Shown here piece after piece: positions 21,776 through 30,477 of a stretch of DNA of 64,000 bases; positions within the stretch are counted from its first letter, which is position 1, and the number at the start of each line of letters is the position of its first letter. The notes under the pieces are model-generated. The model was not told the DNA's origin, made no database searches, and saw only the letters and a list, made by a program, of their open reading frames with translations. Both the position numbers and the translations under genes were made by a program. This DNA comes from Collinsella phocaeensis (lineage in GTDB: Bacteria; Actinomycetota; Coriobacteriia; Coriobacteriales; Coriobacteriaceae): contig NZ_FQLR01000004.1 in the NCBI RefSeq assembly GCF_900119895.1, positions 806,001 to 870,000 of the forward strand, given 5' to 3'.

Positions 21776-24307
21776 CTAGCGTTCGGTGCGCCCGCTGCCG
21801 AACAGCAGCGTCTTGAGGCCGAGGCCGATCAGGGCGAGGCCGCGCACCATGCGGCCGCCGCCGCGCGCGGCGAGCTCGCCGGCGGGCGCCGGGCGCGCGG
21901 TCTCGTCTTCGGGTTCGATGAGCTCGGCCCGCACCGGAGTCGCCGCAGCGGGATCGCCCGCGGCGGGTGCCGGGGCGTCGCGGGGCTCGGAAGCGGTCGA
22001 GGCGGCCTCTGCCCCCATGGGCTCTGATGCCCCCGTGCCGGCATCCTCGGCCGCCGGCACGGGGGTGGGGACGGCGGCCGTCGTGAGGGCGGCCACGGGC
22101 TCGGGCTCGGGTTCGGGTTCGGGGGCGGCCGCCGAGGATGCGGATGCGGCCGAGCCCGAGCGCGTCCGCGCGGGCGCGCCGGCGTCCTCGGCCGCCATGG
22201 CCGCCCTGCGGTACGCCATGGTGAGCAGGGTCTCCTGCGCGTTGAAATCGGGCTCGCCCTCGCGGCGAGGAACCGGTCGCCACATGCCGTCGCGGTCGAG
22301 CTCGCGCGCCTTGACGTTGTCGGAGAGCTGGATCCGCATGTACTCGATCACGCGAGAGCGCAGCTCCGCATCGAGTACGGGATAGGCGATCTCCACGCGG
22401 TGCTCGGTGTTGCGGGTCATCATGTCGGCGCTCGAGAGGTATACGGTGTCGACGTCCTCGCCGAACGCGTACACGCGCGCGTGCTCGAGGAATCTGCCGA
22501 CGATGGACCGGATGCGCACGTTCTCGGTCTTGCCGGGGATGCCGGGGAGGAGGCAGGAGATGCTGCGGATCACCATCTCGACGCGGACGCCCGCGCGGCT
22601 CGCCTCGGAGATCTTGTCGATGACCTCGCGGTCGGTGAGGGAGTTGAGCTTGAAGAAGACGCGCGCCGGCACGCCCGAGCGGGCGCGGTCGATCTCGCGG
22701 TTGAGGCCGTTCATGATGAGGGGCTTGAGGCCTGCGGGGGCGACGCCGAGGTAGCGGTAGTCGCCGCGCAGGTTGCCCAGGGTGAGGTTGCGGAAGAACT
22801 GGTTCGCGTCCTCGCCGATGCCCGGGTGCGCGGTCATCAGCATGAAATCCGAGTACAGCTTCGCGGTCTTCTCGTTGAAGTTGCCGGTGCCGAGCAGCGT
22901 GATGCGCGTGAGCGCCATGCCGGTCCTATAGGTGATCTGGCAGATCTTGGAGTGGCATTTGAAGCCCTCGGAGCCGTAGATGACGGTGCAGCCCGCCTCC
23001 TCGAGCCGCTCGGCCCATTCGATGTTGTTCGCCTCGTCGAAACGGGCGCGCAGCTCCATCAGGACGGTGACCTCGCGGCCCATCTCGGCGGCGGCGATGA
23101 GCGACTCGCACAGGCGCGACTGCTTCGCCACGCGGTACAGCGTGATGCGGATCGAGAGGCATTCGTCGTCGTAGGCCGCCTCGTGCACGAGGTCGAGCAG
23201 GGTCGACATGGACTCATACGGGTAGAAGAGCAGCTTGTCGCCCTCGATGACCTGCTCGCGCATCGAGCGGCCCTCGCGGAACTCGGGGCACGGCTGCGGC
23301 GAGAAGGGGCCGAACAGCAGGCTCGCGCGCTCGTCCTCGGGGATATGGGACTCGAGGGAGAACACGTAGCCGAGGCTGAGCGGGCGCTCGACGTTCAGGC
23401 ACGACCTTCCGGCAAGGCCGAGGGCGCGGCGGATGTGCTTGAGGGTCTTCCGCGCGAGGCTGCCGCGGTAGGTGAGCAGGACGGGCTGCAGGCGCAGGCG
23501 CTTCTTGAGGATGCGCTTCATGTGCTGACGGTAGTCCTCGTCCTCTTCCACGCCCTCGCCGTCCGGATCGATGTCGGCGTTGCGGGTGACGCGGATCACG
23601 GCGCTGTCCTGGGGCGCGTAGATGCCGAAGCACCCGGGCAGGCAGGCGAGGATGACGTCTTCGAGCAGGATGTAGCGCATCCCTGCGCCGGAACCGGGGA
23701 CGGTGACGCAGCGGGGGAGGGAGCTCGGGACCTCGATGAGGCCGATGAGGCCCTCCTCGTCGTGCCCGGACAGCCCGCAGGCGATGTAGAGGGCTCCGTT
23801 GCGCAGGTTGGGGAAGGGGTGGCGCGGATCGATCACGAGGGGTGAGATGATGGGCGAGATATATGCCTTGAAATAGGACTCGACGAAGGTGCGGTCCTCG
23901 CCCACGAGCGCGTCGGCCTCGAGGCGCTCGAGCCCGTGCTCGGCGAGACGGGACTCGATGAGGCCGAACGCCTCGACGGACCGGCGGCAGGGCTCCACGA
24001 TGGCGTTGAGAATGGCGTCGACCTGTTCCGCGGGCGTGAGGTCGCTCTTGTTGTCCCGCGGCTGGCGCTTGAGGGTGGCGAGGTCGGAGAGGCCGCCTAC
24101 GCGGACCATGAAGAACTCGTCCAGGTTGGACTCGAAGATCGAGACGAACTTCAGGCGCTCGAAGAGCGGGACGGTCTCGTCGAACGCTTCGTCGAGCACG
24201 CGCTCGTCAAATCGTATCCAGGAGAGCTCGCGGTTCTGGGTGAAGCTGAAATCGTATCTCGGCGCGCCTTTCGCGCGCTGTGTCTCGTCGTGTCGCTTCG
24301 CTGCCAT
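21776..24307 (-). CDS. ppk1: Polyphosphate kinase 1 with a long low-complexity C-terminal tail
   Basis: 843-residue enzyme that makes polyphosphate from ATP (reversible). N-terminal domain FTQNRELSWIRFDERVLDEA; phosphorylation domain with ARFDEANNIEW and GFKCHSKI, whose His matches the phospho-histidine of E. coli Ppk (His435); GTGNFNEKTAKLYSDF; and RFLEHARVYAF matching His592. The His454 equivalent is Leu (RITLLGTGNF against RYAHIGTGNF). After about residue 690 comes a tail of roughly 150 residues of Ala/Pro/Glu repeats (EPEPEPEP) that ends with a hydrophobic stretch VRGLALIGLGLKTLLFG, perhaps a membrane anchor. I start at ATG 24307 (MAAKRHDE), with GGGAGAACGGGGA upstream. Single-gene unit. 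Confidence 0.93.
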   Translation of the reverse strand: MAAKRHDETQRAKGAPRYDFSFTQNRELSWIRFDERVLDEAFDETVPLFERLKFVSIFESNLDEFFMVRVGGLSDLATLKRQPRDNKSDLTPAEQVDAILNAIVEPCRRSVEAFGLIESRLAEHGLERLEADALVGEDRTFVESYFKAYISPIISPLVIDPRHPFPNLRNGALYIACGLSGHDEEGLIGLIEVPSSLPRCVTVPGSGAGMRYILLEDVILACLPGCFGIYAPQDSAVIRVTRNADIDPDGEGVEEDEDYRQHMKRILKKRLRLQPVLLTYRGSLARKTLKHIRRALGLAGRSCLNVERPLSLGYVFSLESHIPEDERASLLFGPFSPQPCPEFREGRSMREQVIEGDKLLFYPYESMSTLLDLVHEAAYDDECLSIRITLYRVAKQSRLCESLIAAAEMGREVTVLMELRARFDEANNIEWAERLEEAGCTVIYGSEGFKCHSKICQITYRTGMALTRITLLGTGNFNEKTAKLYSDFMLMTAHPGIGEDANQFFRNLTLGNLRGDYRYLGVAPAGLKPLIMNGLNREIDRARSGVPARVFFKLNSLTDREVIDKISEASRAGVRVEMVIRSISCLLPGIPGKTENVRIRSIVGRFLEHARVYAFGEDVDTVYLSSADMMTRNTEHRVEIAYPVLDAELRSRVIEYMRIQLSDNVKARELDRDGMWRPVPRREGEPDFNAQETLLTMAYRRAAMAAEDAGAPARTRSGSAASASSAAAPEPEPEPEPVAALTTAAVPTPVPAAEDAGTGASEPMGAEAASTASEPRDAPAPAAGDPAAATPVRAELIEPEDETARPAPAGELAARGGGRMVRGLALIGLGLKTLLFGSGRTER

Positions 24308-24880
24308 GCGGTCCCCGTTCTCCCTGATTCCTTTACTGTGCCCGCAGCGTGTCCGGGCGCGTCGCATTCCCATCAAATATATGCTTGCCGCCGCGCGGGC
24401 TCTTCGGTGCCGGAGGATTCTTGACCGTATGTTTACGTGCGGGCGTTCGTCGCGGATTTTGAAGTGTGAATGGTAGCATTACGCCCGCGGACGGTAGGGA
24501 GGAGGTAAGTTCTGAATATATTTCTGTGAATCCTGAATCGCGTCCTGAAGCTAATCAAGCTCGTCGAGATTCAAAACAATATACGTATATAGTATAAAAA
24601 TATGCATCAATTGGAGTATGTCGAGCTGAAGCTTGCAGTTTAGACAAGACATAGTTTCAAAGTTTTCCCACGTCAAAGCGCTTTATCGTATAGAAGTACT
24701 TCATGCGGACTCTTTGACTCTATACCGTTTGCGCCCCCATTGATACCGCTCGGGGTTGCTGGTTTCACAGATACGCGATTTGGATAAAACTATGACTGTC
24801 CGTAACCGACGTCCCGTCCGCGGGGCGTAGAAATCCGGGCCGCTGTGCGGCGGCCCGCAAAAGAAAGGTAGGAGGCTATG
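24308..24880. other. Long A/T-rich regulatory stretch upstream of arcA
   Basis: 573 bases between divergent ppk and arcA, far richer in A/T than the rest of the window. Features seen: TGAAT words at 24513, 24527 and 24534 that could be ArgR half-sites; a candidate promoter TTCAAA-17-TATAAA at 24570-24598; TATGCATCAATTG at 24601, half of an FNR/CRP-type dyad on the reverse strand; TTGACT at 24714 without a matching -10. A leader of about 270 bases is possible. No protein gene is convincing. Confidence 0.5.
24570..24598 (+). promoter_or_regulatory. Candidate arcA promoter
   Basis: TTCAAA (24570-24575), 17 bases, TATAAA (24593-24598). It is the best-spaced pair in the A/T-rich upstream stretch, but the -35 is weak and other TATA-like words overlap it. 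Confidence 0.3.
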
Positions 24881-26119
24881 ATGAAAGGCCTGCACGTCCC
24901 GAGCGAAATTGGCCAGCTCAAAAAGGTGTGCCTGCATCGCCCCGGCGAGGAGCTCCTGAACCTGCCGCCCTTCGAGCTCGAGCGTCTTCTGTTTGACGAC
25001 GTTCCGTTCCTGGAGGTCGCCCAGGAGGAGCACGACACGTTCGCTCAGATCCTTCGCGACCAGGGTGTCGAGGTCCTGTACCTCGAGAAGCTCGTCGCCG
25101 AGGTCTTCGACGCCGTCCCCGAGGCGCGCCAGGAGTTCTTGGACCAGTACATCGCCGAGGCCGGAATCAAGGGCCAGGAGATGCCCCGCGTCGTCCGCGA
25201 GAAGCTCGATTCCATCAAGGACAACCTCGAGTTCGTCCAGAAGACCATGGCCGGTCTCACCAAGGCCGAGATCGAGATGCCGCTCACCGCGTCCACCACG
25301 CTCGACTCCCTGGTGAACACGGATTCCGAGTCCGACCTCATCATCGACCCGATGCCGAACCTCTACTTCACCCGCGACCCCTTCGCGGTCATCGGCAACG
25401 GCGTCAACCTCAACCGCATGTACTCCGTCACCCGCAACCGCGAGACCCTGTACGGCAAGTACATCTTCAAGTATCACCCCGACTACAAGGACGTCTCGCT
25501 GTACTTCCGTCGCGACGCGGCCTTCCACACCGAGGGCGGCGACGTCCTCAACATCAACGAGCACACCCTGGCCGTGGGCATCTCCCAGCGCACCCAGGCT
25601 GCCGCCATCGACGTCATGGCCCAGAACATCTTCTGGAACAGCGATTCCAAGGTCGACCGCATCCTCGCCTTCGACATTCCGAACAACCGCGCCATGATGC
25701 ACCTCGACACCGTCTTCACCCAGATCGACGTGGATAAGTTCACCATCCACCCGGCGATCATGGGCACCCTCAAGGTGTACGAGCTCACCCCGGGCGCCAA
25801 CCCCGGCGATGTCAAGATCAAGGAGATCTCCGACACGCTCGAGCACATCCTCGAGGACGCGACCGGCGTCGATCAGGTCAAGCTGATCCCCTGCGGCGGC
25901 GGCGATCCCATCGCGGCTGCTCGCGAGCAGTGGAACGACGGCTCCAACACGCTGGCCATCGCCCCGGGCAAGATCTGCGTCTACGCCCGCAACACCGTCA
26001 CCAACGATGTCCTCTACAAGGAGGGCATGGAGCTCCTGGTCGTTCCGTCCGCCGAGCTCTCCCGTGGCCGTGGCGGCCCGCGCTGCATGAGCATGCCCTT
26101 CTGGCGCGAGGACCTCTAA
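24881..26119 (+). CDS. arcA: Arginine deiminase
   Basis: 412-residue cytosolic enzyme that turns arginine into citrulline and ammonia, the first step of the arginine deiminase pathway. Active-site patterns are complete: NLYFTRDPFAVIGNGV, HTEGGDVLNI, MMHLDTVFTQID and the catalytic Cys in GGPRCMSMPFWRE at the C-terminus. AGGAGG at 24870-24875 favours ATG 24881; ATG 24878 directly before it is the alternative. It is followed by arcB after 93 bases that contain a hairpin, and by an ArcD-family exchanger. Codon use is strongly biased to C-ending codons, as expected for a highly expressed gene. Confidence 0.97.
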   Translation: MKGLHVPSEIGQLKKVCLHRPGEELLNLPPFELERLLFDDVPFLEVAQEEHDTFAQILRDQGVEVLYLEKLVAEVFDAVPEARQEFLDQYIAEAGIKGQEMPRVVREKLDSIKDNLEFVQKTMAGLTKAEIEMPLTASTTLDSLVNTDSESDLIIDPMPNLYFTRDPFAVIGNGVNLNRMYSVTRNRETLYGKYIFKYHPDYKDVSLYFRRDAAFHTEGGDVLNINEHTLAVGISQRTQAAAIDVMAQNIFWNSDSKVDRILAFDIPNNRAMMHLDTVFTQIDVDKFTIHPAIMGTLKVYELTPGANPGDVKIKEISDTLEHILEDATGVDQVKLIPCGGGDPIAAAREQWNDGSNTLAIAPGKICVYARNTVTNDVLYKEGMELLVVPSAELSRGRGGPRCMSMPFWREDL

Positions 26120-26133
26120 GCTCTAGATTATTC

Positions 26134-26161
26134 GGCGGCGCATCGGTCGTGATGCGCCGCC
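26134..26161 (+). terminator. Hairpin between arcA and arcB
   Basis: GGCGGCGCATC (26134-26144) pairs exactly with GATGCGCCGCC (26151-26161). It has no T-tract and sits inside the cluster, so it may trim or stabilise messenger ends and set different arcA and arcB levels. Confidence 0.45.
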
Positions 26162-26212
26162 CTACTTACCGCATGTCGCATACGCGGCATCCCTCTAACG
26201 AAAGGAACCCAC

Positions 26213-27208
26213 ATGGGCGTTAACCTCTCCGGCCGCAGCTTCCTGCGTCTCCTTGACTTCACCACCGAGGAGATCGAGTACATGCTCGCTCTCGCCAAGA
26301 ACTTCAAGGACCTCAAGCGCACGGGCACGCCGCACAAGTACCTCGAGGGCAAGAACATCGTCCTGCTCTTCCAGAAGACCTCCACGCGCACCCGCTGCGC
26401 CTTCGAGGTCGGCGGCATGGACCTCGGCATGGGCGTGACCTACCTCGATCCCGGCTCGTCGCAGATGGGCAAGAAGGAGTCCATCGAGGACACCGCCCGC
26501 GTTCTCGGCCGCATGTACGATGGCATCGAGTTCCGCGGCTTCGACCAGGAGGACGTCGAGGAGCTCGCCGCCAAGGCCGGCGTTCCCGTGTGGAACGGCC
26601 TCACCGACCTGTGGCACCCCACCCAGATGCTCGCCGACATCCTGACCGTCCAGGAGAACTTCAACTATGACATCAAGGGCAAGACCCTCGTCTTCATGGG
26701 CGATTGCAAGAACAACGTCGCCCGCTCCCTGATGGTCGTCTGCGCCAAGCTCGGCATGAACTTCGTGGCCTGCGGCCCCGAGGAGTGCATGCCCGCTTCC
26801 GACGTGATCGAGGCCTGCGAGCCGATCGCCGCCGAGAACGGCTGCACCATCAAGCTCACCACCGACACCAAGGAAGCCTGCACCGGCGCTCACGTCATCT
26901 ACACCGACGTCTGGGTCTCCATGGGCGAGCCCGACGAGGTCTGGACCGAGCGCATCAAGCAGCTCGAGCCCTATCGCGTCACCACCGAGCTCATGGCCAT
27001 GGCCGATCCTTCCGCCATCTTCCTGCACTGCCTGCCGGCGTTCCACGACACCAACACCACCACCGGTGCCGAGATCGCCGAGAAGTTCGGCGTCACCGAG
27101 ATGGAGGTCGAGGACGCGGTCTTCGAGTCCAAGCAGTCCAAGGTCTTCGATGAGGCGGAGAACCGCATGCACACCATCAAGGCCATCATGTACGCGACCC
27201 TGAAGTAG
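26213..27208 (+). CDS. arcB: Catabolic ornithine carbamoyltransferase
   Basis: 331-residue enzyme that splits citrulline with phosphate into ornithine and carbamoyl phosphate in the deiminase pathway. The carbamoyl phosphate site STRTRCAFE (about 56), the DLWHPTQMLAD motif (about 128), the ornithine loop DVWVSMGE and HCLPAFHDTNT (about 271) are all intact. GAAAGGA precedes ATG 26213. It lies between arcA and the exchanger, which argues for the catabolic rather than the biosynthetic role. The carbamate kinase needed to make ATP from carbamoyl phosphate is not in the window. Confidence 0.96.
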   Translation: MGVNLSGRSFLRLLDFTTEEIEYMLALAKNFKDLKRTGTPHKYLEGKNIVLLFQKTSTRTRCAFEVGGMDLGMGVTYLDPGSSQMGKKESIEDTARVLGRMYDGIEFRGFDQEDVEELAAKAGVPVWNGLTDLWHPTQMLADILTVQENFNYDIKGKTLVFMGDCKNNVARSLMVVCAKLGMNFVACGPEECMPASDVIEACEPIAAENGCTIKLTTDTKEACTGAHVIYTDVWVSMGEPDEVWTERIKQLEPYRVTTELMAMADPSAIFLHCLPAFHDTNTTTGAEIAEKFGVTEMEVEDAVFESKQSKVFDEAENRMHTIKAIMYATLK

Positions 27209-27225
27209 CACGTCCTTCACGCCGC

Positions 27226-27255
27226 GGGCGGGTATCGGACTCGGGATGCCCGCCC
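27226..27255 (+). terminator. Hairpin between arcB and the exchanger gene
   Basis: GGGCGGG (27226-27232) pairs with CCCGCCC (27249-27255) around a 16-base loop, just after the arcB stop. No T-tract, so read-through is likely. Confidence 0.35.
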
Positions 27256-27357
27256 CGGTCTGCTTCGGTGTGTCTCGCCTCTTCCCGGTGCACATCGCAC
27301 GGCACGGAAGCCGGGTAGGGCGGATTTCGAGTTAAGAAAGAAAGGGGGATGAGAACC

Positions 27358-28938
27358 ATGACCGAGACCGCGAAGAAAAAGCGTGGTATGCCTTCATCGT
27401 TCACCATTCTTCTAATCCTGCTGGCAGTCGTAGCGCTCATCACCGTCGCTGTTGCCGGCATCACGCCAGAGGTCACCGCTGCCCGCTTGGATGACTTCTT
27501 CATGGCACCCGTCCGCGGATTCGCAGACGCGCTCCCCGTATGCCTGTTCGTTATGATCCTCGGTGGCTTCCTTGGCATGATGACCGAGACCGGTGCCCTC
27601 GATAACGGCATCGCCGTCCTGGTCAAGAAGCTCAAGGGCAACGAGCTCATGATCATTCCCGTCCTGATGTTCATCTTCTCCCTCGGCGGTACCAGCTATG
27701 GTATGTGCGAGGAGACGGTGCCCTTCTACGCCCTGCTCGCCGCCACGATGATGGCCGCAGGCTTCGACCCCATGGTCGGTGCCGCGACCGTCCTGCTGGG
27801 CGCCGGCTGCGGCTGCCTGGGCTCCACGGTCAACCCCTTTGCCGTCGGCGCTGCCGTCGACGCCCTCCGCGGCGTCGGCATCGAGGTTAACCAGACCATC
27901 ATCATCGGTTTGGGCGCCGTCCTCTGGCTCGTGACCACCGCGATCTCCATCGTCTTCGTGATGAGCTATGCCAAGAAGGTCAAGGCTGACAAGGGCTCGA
28001 CCATCCTCTCCATGCAGGAGCTCAAGGACGCCGAGGAGGCTCACGGCGCAGCTGCCGCCGAGGTCACCAAGGACGTCAAGCTCACCGGCCGCCAGAAGGG
28101 CGTTCTGATCGCGTTCGCCTTTACCTTCGTCGTCATGATCGTCGGCTTCATCCCGCTGGCCGACCTCAACGAGGGCGTCGCTAACTTCTTCGACGCCGGC
28201 GCCGCCTCCCATGAGGAAGTCGTCGAGGTCACCGGTGACGATCTGGTCGCTGCCTACGACGATGCCAACGGCACCACCACCGTTCTCGCCGGGGACATCA
28301 CCGGCGAGTCCACCGTGACCGTGACCGATTCCCTCGGCTGGTCCGCTGTGGTCACCGGCGTGCCCATCGGCGGCTGGTACTTCGATGAGGCCTCCACGTG
28401 GTTCTTCATCATGGCCATCGTGATCGGCATCATCGGCGGTCTGTCCGAGAAGCAGATCGTGAACACGTTCATCTCCGGCGCCGCCGACATGATGTCCGTC
28501 GTTCTCATCATCGCGCTCGCTCGCGGCATCTCCGTCCTCATGGCCTCCACCGGTCTGGACGTCTACGTTCTCGACATGGCTGCGAACGCGCTTGCCGGCC
28601 TTTCCGGCATCATCTTCGCCCCCATGGCGTACCTGGTGTACTTCGGCCTGTCCTTCCTGATCCCCTCGACCTCCGGTATGGCCACCGTCTCCATGCCCAT
28701 CATGGGCCCTCTGGCCGCCGAGCTCGGCTTCTCGCCTGAGGTCATGGTCATGATCTTCTCCGCCGCCATCGGTGTCGTGAACCTGTTCACCCCGACCTCC
28801 GGCGCGATCATGGGCGGCCTCGCGCTCGCCAAGATCGAGTGGACCACCTGGCTCAAGTTCGCTATGAAGCTCATCGTGGTCCTCACGCTCGTCTGCATGG
28901 TCATCCTCACGATCGCCTGCGTGGTCATCGTTCCGTAG
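27358..28938 (+). CDS. arcD: ArcD/YfcC-family arginine-ornithine exchanger
   Basis: 526-residue membrane carrier of the ArcD/YfcC family, placed to exchange external arginine for internal ornithine. It has about 12 hydrophobic segments and shares GTSYGMCEETVPFYALLAA, GCLGSTVNPFA, ADKGSTILSMQEL and TWFFIMAIVIGIIGG with the paralogue at 8713. A loop of about 60 residues rich in Thr, Val and Asp (around 275-335) is absent from that paralogue. AAGGGGG ends 9 bases before ATG 27358; ATG 27349 would touch it. The substrate is inferred from position after arcA-arcB. Confidence 0.85.
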   Translation: MTETAKKKRGMPSSFTILLILLAVVALITVAVAGITPEVTAARLDDFFMAPVRGFADALPVCLFVMILGGFLGMMTETGALDNGIAVLVKKLKGNELMIIPVLMFIFSLGGTSYGMCEETVPFYALLAATMMAAGFDPMVGAATVLLGAGCGCLGSTVNPFAVGAAVDALRGVGIEVNQTIIIGLGAVLWLVTTAISIVFVMSYAKKVKADKGSTILSMQELKDAEEAHGAAAAEVTKDVKLTGRQKGVLIAFAFTFVVMIVGFIPLADLNEGVANFFDAGAASHEEVVEVTGDDLVAAYDDANGTTTVLAGDITGESTVTVTDSLGWSAVVTGVPIGGWYFDEASTWFFIMAIVIGIIGGLSEKQIVNTFISGAADMMSVVLIIALARGISVLMASTGLDVYVLDMAANALAGLSGIIFAPMAYLVYFGLSFLIPSTSGMATVSMPIMGPLAAELGFSPEVMVMIFSAAIGVVNLFTPTSGAIMGGLALAKIEWTTWLKFAMKLIVVLTLVCMVILTIACVVIVP

Positions 28939-29009
28939 GGCCTTGCTGACTCCAGAGTCGTCTAGCCGGCCGAGTTTCAACGCGACGTTGGCTTAGACCT
29001 ACCTTTCTG

Positions 29010-29043
29010 CCCCCTCCCGTTCCGTGCGCGGGAGGGGGTGCTT
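29010..29043 (+). terminator. Terminator of the arc cluster
   Basis: CCCCCTCCCG (29010-29019) pairs with CGGGAGGGGG (29029-29038), followed by TGCTTTC. Confidence 0.75.
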
Positions 29044-29098
29044 TCGTTCCATCGCGGGCGCATCGCGCGCGCTGTCGTTTCGGACGTTGGGAGTCGGT

Positions 29099-30214
29099 AT
29101 GGATATCCCGGTTATCGGAGTCGAGGAATGGCTCAACGCGCACGAGCGCGATGCCGTATGGGACCTCGCCCAGTCGACCATAGCCTCGCTCACGATGGAG
29201 GAGCTCGCCGCCCTCGGCGGGGACGGAGACGGCCTGTTCGAGGCGCTCGGCTCCCGGGTCATGAATTACGGTTGGATCGAGGGCTCGCCTGATTTCAAGG
29301 ATGCGGTCGCCTCGCTCTATGAACGCGAGATCCCACACGGGAACATCTTGCAGACCAATGGCTGCACGGGCGCGAACCTCAACGCTCTCATGGCCGTCGT
29401 GCGCCCTGAAGACCATGTCGTCGCCGAGTGGCCCACATATGCACCCCTCTACGAGATTCCGCGCGCCCTCGGTGCCGAGGTGGACTATTGGCCGATCCAT
29501 GAGCATCTCGGCTGGATGCCCGATTTGAACGAACTTGAGCGCCTCGTGCGTCCCGACACGCGCCTCATCTGCCTCAACAACGCTTCGAACCCGGTCGGTG
29601 CGGTCTTGGACGGGGAGATGCTCGAGGCCGTCGCCGACATCGCTTCCCGCTCAGGCGCCTACGTCCTGTGCGACGAGGTGTACCTTCCGCTCGAGGGCGA
29701 CGGGGCGTACCGGTCGATGGCCGATGTGTACGAACGGGCCATCGTGACCAACTCCGTCTCTAAGACCTATTCGGTCCCCGCCGCCCGATGCGGCTGGGTC
29801 ATCGCTGACGACGACGTCTCGGATGCCATCCGTACGATGCGCGACTACACGATGATCAGCGGCGGCGTGTTCAGCGACCTGCTCGGAACGTACGTCCTGC
29901 GCCATCGCGAGCAGATCTGGGAACGAAACCGCGCCATCGTCCGGCGAAACCGCTTGCTGGTCCAAAGTTGGATCGACGGTCAGCCCCGCGTCTCGTGGAT
30001 TCCGCCGCGGGGCGTCTCGACCTCCTACATCCGCCTGGACATACCTGAGGACGATGAGGCGTTCTGCCTGGGTCTTCTTGAGCGCCGCGGCGTGCTGCTG
30101 GTGCCGGGAAGCCGATTCGGCCTGCCGTGCGGGGCGCGCCTCGGGTACTGCACCCGACCGGAGGTGCTCCTTCGCGGGCTGGAGCTGCTGGGCGAGGCGC
30201 TCGCTGAGTTCTAG
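29099..30214 (+). CDS. PLP-dependent aminotransferase, class I/II
   Basis: 371-residue fold-type I aminotransferase. Visible landmarks: the GSPDFKDAVASLYE substrate loop, TNGCTGANLNAL, NNASNPVGAVLDGEML, CDEVYLP with the PLP-ring Asp, and the lysine of SVSKTYSVPAARCGWV near residue 222. ATG 29099 is preceded by GGGAG; an extension to 29024 would cross the terminator. Substrate is unknown. It follows the arc cluster but is separated from it by a terminator, so a role in arginine or ornithine use is possible but not supported. Confidence 0.85.
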   Translation: MDIPVIGVEEWLNAHERDAVWDLAQSTIASLTMEELAALGGDGDGLFEALGSRVMNYGWIEGSPDFKDAVASLYEREIPHGNILQTNGCTGANLNALMAVVRPEDHVVAEWPTYAPLYEIPRALGAEVDYWPIHEHLGWMPDLNELERLVRPDTRLICLNNASNPVGAVLDGEMLEAVADIASRSGAYVLCDEVYLPLEGDGAYRSMADVYERAIVTNSVSKTYSVPAARCGWVIADDDVSDAIRTMRDYTMISGGVFSDLLGTYVLRHREQIWERNRAIVRRNRLLVQSWIDGQPRVSWIPPRGVSTSYIRLDIPEDDEAFCLGLLERRGVLLVPGSRFGLPCGARLGYCTRPEVLLRGLELLGEALAEF

Positions 30215-30404
30215 CCCGGGCCATGTATGCGCGGCGCCGCCCGCGGAGTCCGCCTGCGCCGCGCCGCCCCGTATTTCCGCTTGCGAACCCGCGGCATCAC
30301 TTTCGCGCCGCAAGGGATGCGACCCGGATCGTCCCGAACCCTGCGGACCGGGCGGGGCGGCAGGGGAGGGCGGCGTCCGGACGGACCTGCCCCTTCATGG
30401 CGAC

Positions 30405-30439
30405 GGGGCGGCCCTGCACGCGATGTGCGGGGCCGCCCC
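30405..30439 (-). terminator. Terminator hairpin after the DUF1846 gene
   Basis: GGGGCGGCCC (30405-30414) pairs exactly with GGGCCGCCCC (30430-30439), about 40 bases past the stop on the minus strand. No T-tract. Confidence 0.55.
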
Positions 30440-30477
30440 GTGGATGGTGCCGAATGGCCGCGGTGCCGCGCGGCGCG

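Noticed and set aside
24701-25846. A 381-residue frame antisense to arcA
   Set aside because: arcA has a complete active site and a strong ribosome binding site; the antisense product is Val/Asp/Gly/Glu-rich without any family pattern.
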